Shown: positions 1-11,521 of the stretch, one piece after another
How the letters are laid out: each line of letters opens with the position of its first letter
Numbering within the stretch: position 1 is the stretch's first letter
From: Hymenobacter piscis
GTDB taxonomy: Bacteria; Bacteroidota; Bacteroidia; Cytophagales; Hymenobacteraceae
DNA: 64,000 nt
Assembly (NCBI RefSeq): GCF_018760735.1
Contig: NZ_JAHHZN010000005.1
Location: 124,001-188,000, forward strand
Reading direction: 5' to 3'
Notes under the pieces: generated by a model
Databases searched by the model: none
What the model saw: only the letters and a program-made list of their open reading frames with translations
Told to the model about the DNA's origin: nothing
Position numbers and translations under genes: made by a program

Positions 1-60
1 GCCCGCAAAGACTATTTTGGGCAATAAATCCATGATGGGAAGAGCTTTAAGAGGGAAATC

Positions 61-94
61 AGAGCAGCCGCCACGTTGCCGTAACGGCTGCTCT
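61..94. terminator. Hairpin downstream of the Tyr/Gly-rich secreted gene
   Basis: Ten-base inverted repeat (AGAGCAGCCG at 61-70, CGGCTGCTCT at 85-94) just past the end of the minus-strand gene at 142-882. No strong T-run follows on the minus strand, so termination is an inference from position and stem strength. Bases 1-60 show no gene. Confidence 0.4.
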
Positions 95-141
95 TAACGC
101 ATTACTACCTGTTTAGTTGAGCCCGGATAATGGCCGACGAA

Positions 142-882
142 CTACCGGCCCCGCCGGCCGCCGTAGGTGGGCTGACCACCCCGATTACCCTGGTTGCCCG
201 GGCCAGGCCGGTCGGTGCCGGAGTTGCCACGCGGGTCGTAGCTGCCCCGATCCTGACGGCCACCCTGGTCGTTGCTGTCCTGGCGGTCGTTCTGGTCCTG
301 GCGGCCATAATAACCGCCCCGGTCGTCGCGGCCCCCGCGGTTGTCCTGGTCCTGGCGGCCGTAGTAGCCACCCCGGTCGTCGCGGTCGTTGTGGTGGGCG
401 TAACCGTTAGTGTAGCCGGCGTTGCCGTAAGCGGGGCGGTTGCCGTAGTAGGCCGGGCCGTAGCCGCCGCGTGGGGCCACTGCGTAGCCGTGGCCGGGCC
501 AGTTGCGACCGTAGTAGCGGCCGGGCCGCACGCCCCACTGGTCGCAGTAGCGGCGGTGGTCACGCAGGTAGCCCCAGGGCTGGCGGCCCACGTACTGAAT
601 GGGCACCGGGTGAAAAAAGCGCGGGTCGTAGCCGGCGTACAGGCGGGGCAGCACCGGCGAGCTGATCCAGGCCCCGTAGCCGGGGTCGTAGAACAGGTAG
701 GACTGGGAATACAGATCGTAGTAGCCATCAATCTCGGGCAGGTAATAGTACTGCACCTGCTGCGGTACCGCCGGGCCCCAGTAGGGGGCGTTCACGTGTA
801 CCCGCACCTGCGCCTGGGCTCCGCCGCCGAAAAGCAACAGTCCCAGTGCCAGCGTCAGACCGGATTTGAGCAAGGTTTTCAT
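142..882 (-). CDS. Secreted Tyr/Gly/Arg-rich low-complexity protein
   Basis: The 246-residue product has a clean signal peptide (about residues 1-24, hydrophobic LALGLLLFGG ending AQA), so it is exported. Residues 25-120 are Tyr/Pro rich and residues 120-246 are almost entirely Gly, Tyr, Arg, Asp, Asn and Gln, including two copies of a DDRGGYYGRQDQ unit near residues 172-200. There are no catalytic motifs, cysteines or membrane segments after the signal. It resembles the poorly characterised Tyr/Gly-rich envelope proteins of Hymenobacter-type genomes; a structural or adhesive surface role is only a guess. It is divergent from uvrA. The ATG at 880-882 fits the signal peptide. Confidence 0.7.
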   Translation of the reverse strand: MKTLLKSGLTLALGLLLFGGGAQAQVRVHVNAPYWGPAVPQQVQYYYLPEIDGYYDLYSQSYLFYDPGYGAWISSPVLPRLYAGYDPRFFHPVPIQYVGRQPWGYLRDHRRYCDQWGVRPGRYYGRNWPGHGYAVAPRGGYGPAYYGNRPAYGNAGYTNGYAHHNDRDDRGGYYGRQDQDNRGGRDDRGGYYGRQDQNDRQDSNDQGGRQDRGSYDPRGNSGTDRPGPGNQGNRGGQPTYGGRRGR

Positions 883-1109
883 GGTTTCAGAAGCTAAGAG
901 GAGTTCGGCAGAAGCTTAGGCAAAAGCCGCACCATAAATTCCAGAGCTTGTGCCTGCCCCGGCCCGACTTTGGGAGCGGGCGGGACTTTTCCGGCCACGG
1001 GCTTGTTATAGGCCACCTGCCCGCGCCCCGGCGGCGGCTTCCCGGCCCGTTGACGCTAAAGCAACTGGTAAATAAACTATTGGGAGTAGCCTGCCGGGCG
1101 CGTTTTACG

Positions 1110-1117
1110 TACTTTTG
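1110..1117 (+). promoter_or_regulatory. -7 box of the uvrA promoter
   Basis: TACTTTTG matches the Bacteroidota -7 consensus TAnnTTTG and lies about 25 bases before the ATG at 1142. I found no well-spaced TTTG -33 element. The box overlaps the upstream in-frame ATG at 1115, which argues that 1115 is not the translation start. Confidence 0.5.
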
Positions 1118-1141
1118 CAGACTTATCCGCTCCGCTGCCGC

Positions 1142-4309
<3,168 letters not shown>

Positions 4310-4336
4310 TAGAATAGGGCAATTCTACTATAATTT

Positions 4337-4379
4337 AACTCCCGGGGGTTTGTCAGGTATTGACAAGCCCCCGGGAGTT
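4337..4379 (+). terminator. Hairpin terminator after uvrA
   Basis: A 19-base inverted repeat (4337-4355 with 4361-4379, one G-U type mismatch) around a 5-base loop, starting with AACTCCCGGGGG. It begins 27 bases after the uvrA stop and is followed by a short T-rich stretch. Confidence 0.7.
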
Positions 4380-4416
4380 TAGTAGTTTAAGCCCTTCGAC
4401 TCTATTCCCCCCCTGC

Positions 4417-4635
4417 ATGAAAGTTCTTGTCTTCCCGTTTTTGCTGGCTATTGCCATCATTGTCGGTCCGCCCCAGCCGGCGGTTTCCAAAACCAGCACC
4501 ACCCCTGTTGTGGCCGCTTCCGGATCCGTGGTCACGGAGGCTGCCCACGTAGCTTCGCCCCGGGCCAGCCAGCAGGACGGTTCCCGCAAGAATTCCGCCA
4601 CCAAGCCGGAAGAGGTTCTGACGGCCCGGCGGTAA
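4417..4635 (+). CDS. Small secreted protein, unknown
   Basis: A 72-residue protein starting MKVLVFPFLLAIAIIVG, a plausible signal peptide (residues 1-25), followed by a Ser/Thr/Ala-rich tail ending in Lys/Arg-rich sequence. No family is recognised. The longer in-frame start at 4360 falls inside the uvrA terminator hairpin and would bury the signal peptide, so ATG 4417 is preferred. A longer antisense frame (4353-4673) has no plausible start context or protein-like composition. The assignment rests on the signal peptide alone. Confidence 0.5.
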   Translation: MKVLVFPFLLAIAIIVGPPQPAVSKTSTTPVVAASGSVVTEAAHVASPRASQQDGSRKNSATKPEEVLTARR

Positions 4636-4702
4636 ACTTTTGAGTGATTAAAGGCGGCTCCCCGGTCCCGCATTCTCTACGCCTGCTGCTTCGCCCTGCT
4701 TG

Positions 4703-4780
4703 TAGCCTGCGGGATTATGAACGTAAAAGCGGCCGTGCTCCAGAGCACGGCCGCTTTTACGTTCATAATCCCGCAGGCTA
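4703..4780. repeat. Perfect 38-bp palindrome with 2-base loop
   Basis: Bases 4703-4740 are the exact reverse complement of 4743-4780, with only CA between. It lies in the gap between the convergent genes at 4417-4635 and 4857-5090. It probably ends transcription from both sides: on either strand the stem includes a CTTTTAC/GTAAAAG block, though no classical terminal T-run follows. Confidence 0.85.
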
Positions 4781-4856
4781 TGCCGCAACCGACAGATAAC
4801 GTGCGGACTTTGGGTTGCCACGCGCCAGAACTACGCAGCAGGGCTGGCGCGACCGA

Positions 4857-5090
4857 CTAGCGCGCCATGCTGGTGTCGGCCGCCATTGCAGAGTCGGCGT
4901 CGGCCGTTATGGTCGGGCCGGCGTCGTTGTCAATTACAACGGCATCGGCCTTTACGCCGCCGTCGGCGGCGGCGGCATCCATGTCGCTAATGGCCTCGCC
5001 GGCAGTGCCGTCGGTGCGTTGTTCGGTGTTGCAGCTGGCCAGCGAGAGGCTGCCGCTGAGAAGCAGGAGAAAGAAAAAGCGGGTTTTCAT
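4857..5090 (-). CDS. Small acidic lipoprotein
   Basis: A 77-residue lipoprotein precursor. Residues 1-19 are a lipoprotein signal with lipobox LASC (Cys about 20), followed by an Asp/Ala-rich tail (DMDAAAADGG, TADADSAMAADTS) without recognisable fold. It is expected to be anchored in the outer or inner membrane facing the periplasm; function unknown. It sits 33 bases after the DUF4142 gene on the same strand and may be co-transcribed with it. Confidence 0.6.
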   Translation of the reverse strand: MKTRFFFLLLLSGSLSLASCNTEQRTDGTAGEAISDMDAAAADGGVKADAVVIDNDAGPTITADADSAMAADTSMAR

Positions 5091-5123
5091 GCGGAAAGGG
5101 TTTCAGTAGAAAAAGGAAAGGAC

Positions 5124-5702
5124 TCAGGGGTTGATTTTTTCGTGCAAGGCCTCTGAAGCCCGGTTAAGGTCTTGTAAGACCGCCAGCTGGCGGGCGGCGG
5201 CCTGCCGGATGTCGGCGTCGTAGGCTTCCTGCGCCATGTCTTCGTTCTGGTCGCTGTCTTGGTCAATTAGCCTGGCCAGCAGCTCATCGTACTTGCGGTC
5301 GAAGGGGGTGCCGTTGAGCGCCGTCAGCTCGCCGACCTGTTCGGCCTGGCTTTCGCCCAGGCCGGTGGGCAACGTCAGGTTTTTCTGCTGAGCCAGGGTT
5401 TTAAGATTCGAAAGCAGGCCGTTGGTTTGGTTGATAACGTTCTGGGCGGCGTAGCGCACATCGGCCGAAGCTGCTTTGCGCTGGGCAATCTGGCTGATTT
5501 CGAGCAGCTGCATCTGGCGGCTGGCCGTTTCCACCACAAATTCTGCATCCTTGATCTGGCGCTGGGTTACATCTTCCTCGCCGATGCGCTTTTCGTTCTG
5601 GAATTTGGCCTGAAAAATGGGGTCCTTGTTGCTTTCACCCCCCGAGCAGGCTGCCAGCCAGGGCAACAGCAACAAAGCGCAGGCACGATAGGAAATCAAC
5701 AT
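5124..5702 (-). CDS. DUF4142-family lipoprotein
   Basis: A lipoprotein of 192 residues from the ATG at 5700-5702 (MLISYRACALLLLPWLAAC). The lipobox LAAC immediately follows the hydrophobic core, which fixes this start against an in-frame ATG at 5783 that would add 27 non-conserved residues. The mature part is an all-helical, Gln/Glu-rich domain with the DUF4142 pattern (ISQIAQRKAAS, then FDRKYDELLA, ending in an LAVLQDLNRASE helix). DUF4142 proteins are ferritin-like-looking helical envelope proteins of unknown role. The small acidic lipoprotein gene follows on the same strand. Confidence 0.75.
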   Translation of the reverse strand: MLISYRACALLLLPWLAACSGGESNKDPIFQAKFQNEKRIGEEDVTQRQIKDAEFVVETASRQMQLLEISQIAQRKAASADVRYAAQNVINQTNGLLSNLKTLAQQKNLTLPTGLGESQAEQVGELTALNGTPFDRKYDELLARLIDQDSDQNEDMAQEAYDADIRQAAARQLAVLQDLNRASEALHEKINP

Positions 5703-5894
5703 AGGGCCAGTAGATTGAAGGTGGGGAAACGTCTGCGGGGCTATACGCGCCCGGCGGACCGGGGTTCCGCTTCCGGTTTTCAAAAAAAAGTTCCGGCCGC
5801 GGTTAAACTCTTACGAGGCCGGTACTTCTAACCCCCGAAAATCGATTTTCCAGCGCCTGTTTTCAACTGTCTTCACGCCCCTTTTCCTCTTCTT

Positions 5895-6752
5895 ATGAAA
5901 CGCTCCGCCCTGCGTACCCTGAGCCTGGCCACCTTGGCCGGCTCCGCTCTCCTGTTCGCCGCCTGCGACAAAACCAACGAGCAGCCCCAGACCCCGGATA
6001 CGGCCGTGTCGGCCGAAGATCAGAGCCTGGCCGAGGATGAATCGGCTACCGTGGCCGACCTGGTAGACGCCGCCGCGCCCGCCGACGCCGCCCTTACCGG
6101 CAGTCCCGCCGCCGAACCCGCCGATCTGCTGCGCGTGGCCGGTCGGTGCGCTACCCGCACCTACGATGCGCCCACCCGCACGCTCACCATCGATTTTGGT
6201 TCCACCAACTGCGTGGGGCCCAATGGCGTGGCGCGGCGCGGCAAAGTGGTAGCCGTTTTCGGCGGACCCTACCGCCAGGCGGGCAGCACCGTTACCGTAA
6301 CGCTGGTCAATTACTTCCGCAACGACAATCAGCACACCGGCACCCGCGTCATCACCAGCCTGGGCCAGGGTTCCTGGAGCCTCGACGTGCAGAACGCCAG
6401 CGTGACCACCTCGGCCGGCACCCACGCCTGGACGGCGCAGCGCACCTATACCCGTACGGCCGGCTTCGGCACCCGCACCATCACCGATGATGCGTACAGC
6501 GTAACGGGCCAGACCACCGGCACTAACCGCAAGGGCGTCGGCTACACGGCCACCATTCAGCAGCCCCTCATCAAGCAGTTTCAGCAGGGCTGCGCCCGCA
6601 CTTTTGTGGCGGGCACGGTGAAAGTGCTGACCTCGAAGGAGAAGGAGCTTCTGCTCAACTACGACCCCACCGGCACCCAGGCCTGCGACAATCTGGCCTC
6701 CATCACGGTGAACGGCGTAACGCGCACCATTCGCGTCGGCCGCGGCTTGTAA
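5895..6752 (+). CDS. Lipoprotein of unknown function
   Basis: A 285-residue lipoprotein precursor: signal residues 1-23 with lipobox FAAC, an acidic linker rich in Ala/Asp/Glu (residues 25-75), then a beta-rich Thr/Asn/Gly domain containing conserved-looking blocks TIDFGSTNCVG, RRGKVVAVFGG and WTAQRTYTRTAG. Similar lipoproteins are common in Hymenobacter-like genomes but I cannot name a characterised family. Three Cys residues in the mature domain may form a disulfide. The gene ends 18 bases before a strong bidirectional terminator shared with the convergent gene at 6848. Confidence 0.65.
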   Translation: MKRSALRTLSLATLAGSALLFAACDKTNEQPQTPDTAVSAEDQSLAEDESATVADLVDAAAPADAALTGSPAAEPADLLRVAGRCATRTYDAPTRTLTIDFGSTNCVGPNGVARRGKVVAVFGGPYRQAGSTVTVTLVNYFRNDNQHTGTRVITSLGQGSWSLDVQNASVTTSAGTHAWTAQRTYTRTAGFGTRTITDDAYSVTGQTTGTNRKGVGYTATIQQPLIKQFQQGCARTFVAGTVKVLTSKEKELLLNYDPTGTQACDNLASITVNGVTRTIRVGRGL

Positions 6753-6762
6753 GCATACAGTC

Positions 6763-6849
6763 ACAAAACGGTCCTTCCGACGAAGGAGGCATCCGGGTTG
6801 AACAGAGCCGTTCAACCCGGATGCCTCCTTCGTCGGAAGGACTGTTTTT
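6763..6849. terminator. Bidirectional terminator hairpin, 33-bp perfect stem
   Basis: Bases 6771-6803 pair exactly with 6810-6842 around the loop AGAGCC. The stem is flanked by an A-tract (6765-6768) on the left and a T-tract (6845-6849) on the right, giving an intrinsic terminator in both directions for the convergent genes at 5895-6752 and 6848-7645. It contains the palindromic core TCCTTCCGACGAAGGA. Confidence 0.85.
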
Positions 6850-7645
6850 ACTTGCCCTTGAACTCGGGCTTGCGCTTGTCCAGGAAGGCCTGCACGCCTT
6901 CGCGGTAGTCGTCCGATTCGCCGGCAATCTGCTGGCAGTAGGCTTCATAGTCCAGCATCTCATCGAGGGTGGCGGCGCCGGCCTTATTGAGCATCTGCTT
7001 GATGAGGCCGATGGATTTGGTGGGCGCGGCGGCATAACGGGCAGCCAGGCCGTAGGCGGCCTCGTCGAGCTGATCGGGGGCTACTACCTGGTTCACCAGG
7101 CCCAGGCGCAGCGCCTCCTCGGCCGTTACCTTGGAGCCCAGGGTGCAGAGCTCAAAGGCCTTGAGCGTGCCCACCAGCCGGGGCAGAAACCACGAGGACC
7201 CCGAGTCCGGCACCAGCCCGATGTTGATGAACACCTCAATCAGGGAGGCATCGGTGGAGGCCACGATGGCGTCGCAGGCTAGGGCCAGGGAGCAGCCAGC
7301 CCCGGCCGCCACCCCGTTGAGGCGGGCAATCAGGGGCTTGGGCAGGGCCCGCATGGCCCGGATGATGGGGTTGTAGCGCTTGTGGAGCGAATCGTAAAAG
7401 GAGCGGGGCTGACCCTCGGCGGCTTCGGCCTCCCTGGCCGCCTTCAAATCCTGGCCCGAGCAGAAGGCCCGGCCGGCCCCCGTCAGCACCACGGCCCGCA
7501 CACTGGCATCCCGGGCGACCTGCTTGAGCGCGTCCTGCAGTTCGTAGCTCTGGGCGTCGTTGAAGGCGTTGAATACGTCCGGGCGGTTGAGGGTGATGGT
7601 GGCGACGCCGTCGGGGCGTACCTCGTAGAGCAGGCAGGAATACAT
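6848..7645 (-). CDS. Enoyl-CoA hydratase/isomerase, PaaG-like
   Basis: A crotonase-superfamily enzyme of 265 residues. Visible features are the oxyanion-hole segments FCSGQDL and GVAAGAGCSLALACD and the IGLVPDSGSSW motif, whose Asp corresponds to the catalytic Asp of PaaG (ring-1,2-epoxyphenylacetyl-CoA isomerase). That suggests a PaaG-type isomerase rather than a classical two-Glu hydratase. No other paa genes are nearby, so the substrate is uncertain. The start at 7643-7645 (MYSCLLYEVRPDG) fits the family; the open frame extends to 7882 through repeat DNA and should not be used. Its stop lies in the T-tract of the shared terminator. It follows ispD on the same strand. Confidence 0.85.
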   Translation of the reverse strand: MYSCLLYEVRPDGVATITLNRPDVFNAFNDAQSYELQDALKQVARDASVRAVVLTGAGRAFCSGQDLKAAREAEAAEGQPRSFYDSLHKRYNPIIRAMRALPKPLIARLNGVAAGAGCSLALACDAIVASTDASLIEVFINIGLVPDSGSSWFLPRLVGTLKAFELCTLGSKVTAEEALRLGLVNQVVAPDQLDEAAYGLAARYAAAPTKSIGLIKQMLNKAGAATLDEMLDYEAYCQQIAGESDDYREGVQAFLDKRKPEFKGK

Positions 7646-7647
7646 GA

Positions 7648-7890
7648 GGCGGAGCAGTGAATGAGTGACTAGGTGAATGGGTGAGGGAAGAAACGAGTTA
7701 CTCGGTGGATGAGTGACCCGGTGAGTAAAGATACCGTCTGTCATGCTGAGTGCCACGCAACTCTTCAAGCCACTGCCCGGCGGGCATAAACCATCGTCGC
7801 GCGGAACCGACTTTTGCGGTATCGGCAGGCCGTTGCCATGCTCAGTCAGCCCCCGCAACAACTCATTCATTCGCCACTTCACTCATTCAC
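7648..7890. repeat. Tandem-word inverted repeat between ispD and the enoyl-CoA hydratase gene
   Basis: The left arm (about 7655-7710) repeats GTGAATG/GAGTGAC-type words; the right arm (about 7852-7890) has the complementary CACTCATTCAC words and runs into the last codons of ispD. Between them lies a partial copy (7740-7751) of the GTCATGCTGAG end of a second hairpin family. Arms are degenerate. No gene is evident in 7646-7878. Confidence 0.65.
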
Positions 7891-8628
7891 CAACTTATCC
7901 ATCCGCAGAAAGGCTTCCGCCACCACCAAGTCCTCGGGGGTCGTGATTTTGAGGTTGCGGTAGTCGCCTTCCACCAGAAAAATCGGGTGCAGATCTTCCA
8001 CTACGCTGGCGTCATCGGTGAACGTGGCCAGCTCCGGCAGCTGGTAGGCCCGGCGCAGCAGCTCCAGATCAAAGCACTGGGGCGTCTGCACGAGGCGCAG
8101 GCGGGAGCGGTTGAGGGCGTAGCTGCCCTGCTGGCTCAGGTTGCGCACCGAATCCTTGGGCACCACGGCCGCCACGGCCGCCCCGTGGTTGCGGGCAGCC
8201 TCGTAGGTGGCTTCAATTACGGATGGCGGGGTGAGGGGGCGCACACCATCGTGGACGGCCACCACACCCGGGGCCGCGCCGGCCAGCTGCTGCAGCCCCG
8301 CCCGTACGGAGGCCCAGCGCGTGGCCCCGCCCGTAACGATGGTGTGCGGAATCGTGATGCCGTACTGCGCGCACAGCGCCTGCCAGGTGCTCCGCTGCTC
8401 GGCCGGCAGCACCAGCACCAGCTCCCGGAGGCCCAGCGCGGGTGCCGCAAACCGCCGCAGCGTGTGCAGCAGCACCGGCTCGCCGGCCAGCTCCAGAAAC
8501 TGCTTGGGTCGGTCGGCGCCCATGCGCGTGCCGCTGCCCCCGGCCACGATGATAGCATAACGGGGGTAGTGAGGGACTGAGGAACCGGGGGACTGGGAGG
8601 CCGGGGCGGGTAAGCGGGATTCGTTCAT
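7879..8628 (-). CDS. ispD: 2-C-methyl-D-erythritol 4-phosphate cytidylyltransferase
   Basis: MEP-pathway enzyme that makes CDP-ME from MEP and CTP for isoprenoid synthesis, consistent with the carotenoid gene nearby. It has 249 residues. The nucleotide-binding motif GGSGTRMGADRPKQF is at residues 30-44, and VAVHDGVRPL follows in mid-protein, as in IspD. The ATG at 8626-8628 is chosen; an upstream in-frame ATG (8718) adds 30 residues encoded partly by the queA terminator hairpin. The N-terminal 20 residues are a Pro/Ser-rich extension. The last three codons plus stop (GTG AAT GAG TGA) are part of the tandem-repeat word of the following gap. Confidence 0.93.
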   Translation of the reverse strand: MNESRLPAPASQSPGSSVPHYPRYAIIVAGGSGTRMGADRPKQFLELAGEPVLLHTLRRFAAPALGLRELVLVLPAEQRSTWQALCAQYGITIPHTIVTGGATRWASVRAGLQQLAGAAPGVVAVHDGVRPLTPPSVIEATYEAARNHGAAVAAVVPKDSVRNLSQQGSYALNRSRLRLVQTPQCFDLELLRRAYQLPELATFTDDASVVEDLHPIFLVEGDYRNLKITTPEDLVVAEAFLRMDKLVNE

Positions 8629-8664
8629 AAAAGCAGGGTGGAGGCGCAAGTAAGGCAACGACCA

Positions 8665-8706
8665 CAAAAAAACGCCGGATGCTACCCTAAAAGCAGCATC
8701 CGGCGT
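8665..8706 (-). terminator. Intrinsic terminator after queA
   Basis: A 12-bp stem (ACGCCGGATGCT at 8672-8683 with AGCATCCGGCGT at 8695-8706). On the minus strand it is followed by a run of seven T (8671-8665). It ends the queA transcript upstream of ispD. Confidence 0.85.
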
Positions 8707-8735
8707 AACCTGTTTCACTCCATAGAACTACAACC

Positions 8736-8780
8736 TAAGCTCTAAGCTCTAAGCTCTAAGCTCTAAGCTCTAAGCTCTAG
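8736..8780. repeat. Heptamer tandem repeat TAAGCTC, about six copies
   Basis: Near-perfect repeats of TAAGCTC (TAGAGCT class on the minus strand) run without interruption from 8736 to 8780. The queA stop codon (8777-8779) is part of the first unit read on the minus strand. Confidence 0.95.
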
Positions 8781-9826
8781 ATAATCAGCATGGCGTCGCC
8801 GTAGCTGAAGAACTTATATTTCTCCTTGATGGCGAGCTGATAGGCCTCAATCAGGAGCTCGTGGCCGGCGAAGGCCGAAGCCATCATCATCAGCGTGCTC
8901 TCCGGAGTGTGGAAGTTGGTGAGCAGGGCGTTGGCTATTTTAAAATCGTAGGGCGGGAAGATGAACCGGTCGGTCCAGCCTTCGTTGGCCTTCAGGCGCA
9001 CATGGGCCGAAACCGACGACTCCATGGCGCGCATGGACGTGGTACCGATGGCGCACACGCGCTTCTTGGCATCGAGGGCCTTGTTGACGATGGTAGCCGT
9101 TTCGGCGGGCACCATGAAGTTCTCGGAGTCCATCTTGTGCTTGGTCAGGTCCTCCACGTCCACGGTGCGGAAGGTGCCCAGGCCCACGTGCAGCGTTACG
9201 GACGCCACGTCGATGCCTTTGATTTCGAGGCGCTTCATCACTTCCTTGGTGAAGTGCAGACCCGCCGATGGTGCGGCCACGGCCCCGATGTTCTTGGCGT
9301 AAATCGTCTGGTAACGCTCCTTGTCGGCCGCTTCGGTATCGCGCGGGATGAAGTCCTTGGGGATGGGCGTTTCGCCCAGGCTGTAGAGGGCCTTGTAGAA
9401 GTCCTCGTCGGGGCCGTCGTAGAGGAACTTGATGGTGCGGCCGCGGGAAGTGGTGTTATCAATCACCTCGGCTACCATGTCCGACTCGCCGAAGTAGAGC
9501 TTGTTACCCACCCGGATTTTACGGGCCGGGTCTACCAGCACGTCCCAGAGGTGGATTTCCTTGTTCAGCTCGCGGAGCAGGAACACTTCGATCTGGGCGC
9601 CGGTCTTCTCCTTGTTGCCGAACAGGCGGGCCGGAAATACCTTCGTATCGTTGACCACGAACACGTCGCCTTCGTCGAAATACTCCAGAATATCCTTGAA
9701 CGTGCGGTGCTCTATCTTGCCGCTGGCCCGGTGCAGCACCATCAGCCGCGACTCGTCGCGGTTCTTGGCGGGATGCTGTGCCAGCAGATTTTCAGGCAAT
9801 TCGAATTTGAACTCAGAAAGCTTCAT
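8777..9826 (-). CDS. queA: S-adenosylmethionine:tRNA ribosyltransferase-isomerase
   Basis: Queuosine biosynthesis enzyme that transfers and isomerises the ribosyl part of SAM onto preQ1 in tRNA, making epoxyqueuosine. It has 349 residues, the usual family length. The typical N-terminus ([19 protein letters not shown]), the motif [13 protein letters not shown] near residue 60, and the C-terminal segments TTSMRAMES and [15 protein letters not shown] are present. The start at 9824-9826 is the conserved family start. A heptamer repeat begins at its stop codon, then an intrinsic terminator. It appears to be a single-gene unit divergent from the permease gene at 9967. Confidence 0.97.
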   Translation of the reverse strand: MKLSEFKFELPENLLAQHPAKNRDESRLMVLHRASGKIEHRTFKDILEYFDEGDVFVVNDTKVFPARLFGNKEKTGAQIEVFLLRELNKEIHLWDVLVDPARKIRVGNKLYFGESDMVAEVIDNTTSRGRTIKFLYDGPDEDFYKALYSLGETPIPKDFIPRDTEAADKERYQTIYAKNIGAVAAPSAGLHFTKEVMKRLEIKGIDVASVTLHVGLGTFRTVDVEDLTKHKMDSENFMVPAETATIVNKALDAKKRVCAIGTTSMRAMESSVSAHVRLKANEGWTDRFIFPPYDFKIANALLTNFHTPESTLMMMASAFAGHELLIEAYQLAIKEKYKFFSYGDAMLII

Positions 9827-9966
9827 GGGCCAGACAGGGCAATAGGTGGGGAACCTAGGGAAAAAATTGAACCGCGAAATTACGCAGCTTTGGGGGATTA
9901 ATCGTTATTTTTCGCCCCGAATCTGCTTATTGCCCCTCCTACGCTTTCCGCTCAACCCCGGTTCCT

Positions 9967-11226
9967 ATGAAAGCCCTGCGCCTGACCCTGGAGAGCTTCC
10001 GCTTCGCGTGGCAAGCACTCAAGTCCAACCTGCTGCGGACCATTCTCTCGCTCTTGGGCGTTACGGTGGGCATCTTCGCCATCATTGCCGTCTTCACGGT
10101 GGTCGATTCGCTGGAGAAAAATATCCGCGACAGCATGAGTTTTGTGGGCGATAAGGTGATTTACGTAGACAAATGGCCCTGGGTATTTGAGTCGAACTTT
10201 CCGTGGTGGAAGTTTTTCAACCGCCCCGTGCCCACCGTGCGCGAGTACCGGCAGCTGCAGCGGCAGTTGGGACCCAACAGCCAGGGCATCGCCATCTTTG
10301 CCAACAGCCAGGGCAATACCCTCAAAGCCGGCTCCAACAGCGTGAGCGACGCCATGCTCCAGGGCGTGAGCTACGACTTCCGCAAAATCTCCGATGTGCC
10401 GGTAACGGAGGGGCGCTACTTCACTACCCAGGAAATCGACGGGGCCCGCGGCGTGGCCATCGTGGGGGCCGATATTGCCAAAAACCTGTTCCCCAACGGC
10501 TCGGCCATCGGCCAGCAGTTCAAGGCCCGGGGCATGCGCTTTGTGGTGATTGGCGTGATGGAGAAGGCCGGCAAAAGTGTGCTCGGCATCAGCGGCAACG
10601 ACAATAACTGCATTATTCCGTTTGGGGCCTTCAGCAAGATTTTTGCCATCAGCCAGGGTACCGGCGGCGGGGTGGGGGCCACCATCGGCATCAAGGGTAG
10701 TGCCGACGACCCCGGCCTGCTCGACCTGGAGTACGAAATCAAGGGCCTGATGCGCAACATCCGCGGCCTCAAGCCCCGCGAAGACGACAACTTTGCCCTC
10801 AACCGCCCCGAAATGCTGGCCAACGCCATTTCCGGCCTGTTTTCGGTGCTGGGCGTGGCGGGCGGCGTTATCGGCTCGTTTGCCATGCTGGTGGGTGGCT
10901 TCGGCATTGCCAACATCATGTTCGTGTCGGTGAAGGAGCGCACCAACATCATCGGCATCCAGAAGTCGTTGGGGGCCAAAAACTACTTCATCCTGTTCCA
11001 GTTTCTGTTCGAGGCCGTGTTCCTGTGCCTGCTGGGCGGGGCCGCCGGCATTGTGCTGGTGTACCTGATTACGCTGCTGCCCCAGGATGCGCTGCCTTTG
11101 TTCCTGTCGGCCGGCAACATCTCCCTGGGCCTCACCGTGTCGGTGGTGATTGGGGTGCTGGCGGGCATTATTCCGGCCGTGCTGGCCTCCAACCTCGACC
11201 CCGTTATTGCCATCCGGGCGAAATAG
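9967..11226 (+). CDS. ABC transporter permease, MacB/FtsX type
   Basis: A 419-residue inner-membrane protein with MacB architecture: one N-terminal membrane helix (about residues 22-45, SLLGVTVGIFAIIAVF), a periplasmic MacB_PCD domain (about 46-280), and three C-terminal helices forming the FtsX domain (about 285-415). The cytoplasmic segment SVKERTNIIGIQKSLGAK is the usual coupling region. No ATPase or membrane-fusion gene is adjacent, so its partners must be elsewhere; mechanotransmission in export or envelope signalling is the likely role. A TATTTTTC sequence (9906-9913) about 55 bases upstream could be a -7 box. Confidence 0.88.
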   Translation: MKALRLTLESFRFAWQALKSNLLRTILSLLGVTVGIFAIIAVFTVVDSLEKNIRDSMSFVGDKVIYVDKWPWVFESNFPWWKFFNRPVPTVREYRQLQRQLGPNSQGIAIFANSQGNTLKAGSNSVSDAMLQGVSYDFRKISDVPVTEGRYFTTQEIDGARGVAIVGADIAKNLFPNGSAIGQQFKARGMRFVVIGVMEKAGKSVLGISGNDNNCIIPFGAFSKIFAISQGTGGGVGATIGIKGSADDPGLLDLEYEIKGLMRNIRGLKPREDDNFALNRPEMLANAISGLFSVLGVAGGVIGSFAMLVGGFGIANIMFVSVKERTNIIGIQKSLGAKNYFILFQFLFEAVFLCLLGGAAGIVLVYLITLLPQDALPLFLSAGNISLGLTVSVVIGVLAGIIPAVLASNLDPVIAIRAK

Positions 11227-11232
11227 GGGAGG

Positions 11233-11336
11233 AGGGGAATGTGGATAATGCGGAGAATGTGCGAAATGTGGAGAATGTCATTGTTCATGCTTTCTCACAT
11301 TCTTCACATTTCGCACATTCTCCACATTCTCTTCCC
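11233..11336. repeat. AATGTG-word inverted repeat
   Basis: The left arm (11233-11279) is built of GGAGAATGTG/GCGAAATGTG words and the right arm (11291-11336) is the reverse complement with few mismatches. It starts seven bases after the permease stop. The same word family recurs at 39.1-39.8 and 44.2-44.3 kb. The rest of 11227-11521 contains no gene. Confidence 0.8.
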
Positions 11337-11521
11337 TGGCGCATTCTTGTGTTAACAAATTGTTAACTTGCGAGTCGCTACCTGGGGTCGCCTCTCTTCC
11401 GTGGGGCGGCTTTCTTTTTGCTATTTTCTTACCATGTACCCCGGTGCGGATTGTTCCCACCCTGGCGCGTCTGCCGTAGGCCGCCGGGCCGGTCCGCGCC
11501 CGTTTTTCTCACGCAGCTCCT

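Noticed and set aside
1115..1141. Upstream ATG start for uvrA
   Set aside because: It overlaps the TACTTTTG -7 box at 1110-1117 and would leave no room for a transcript start.
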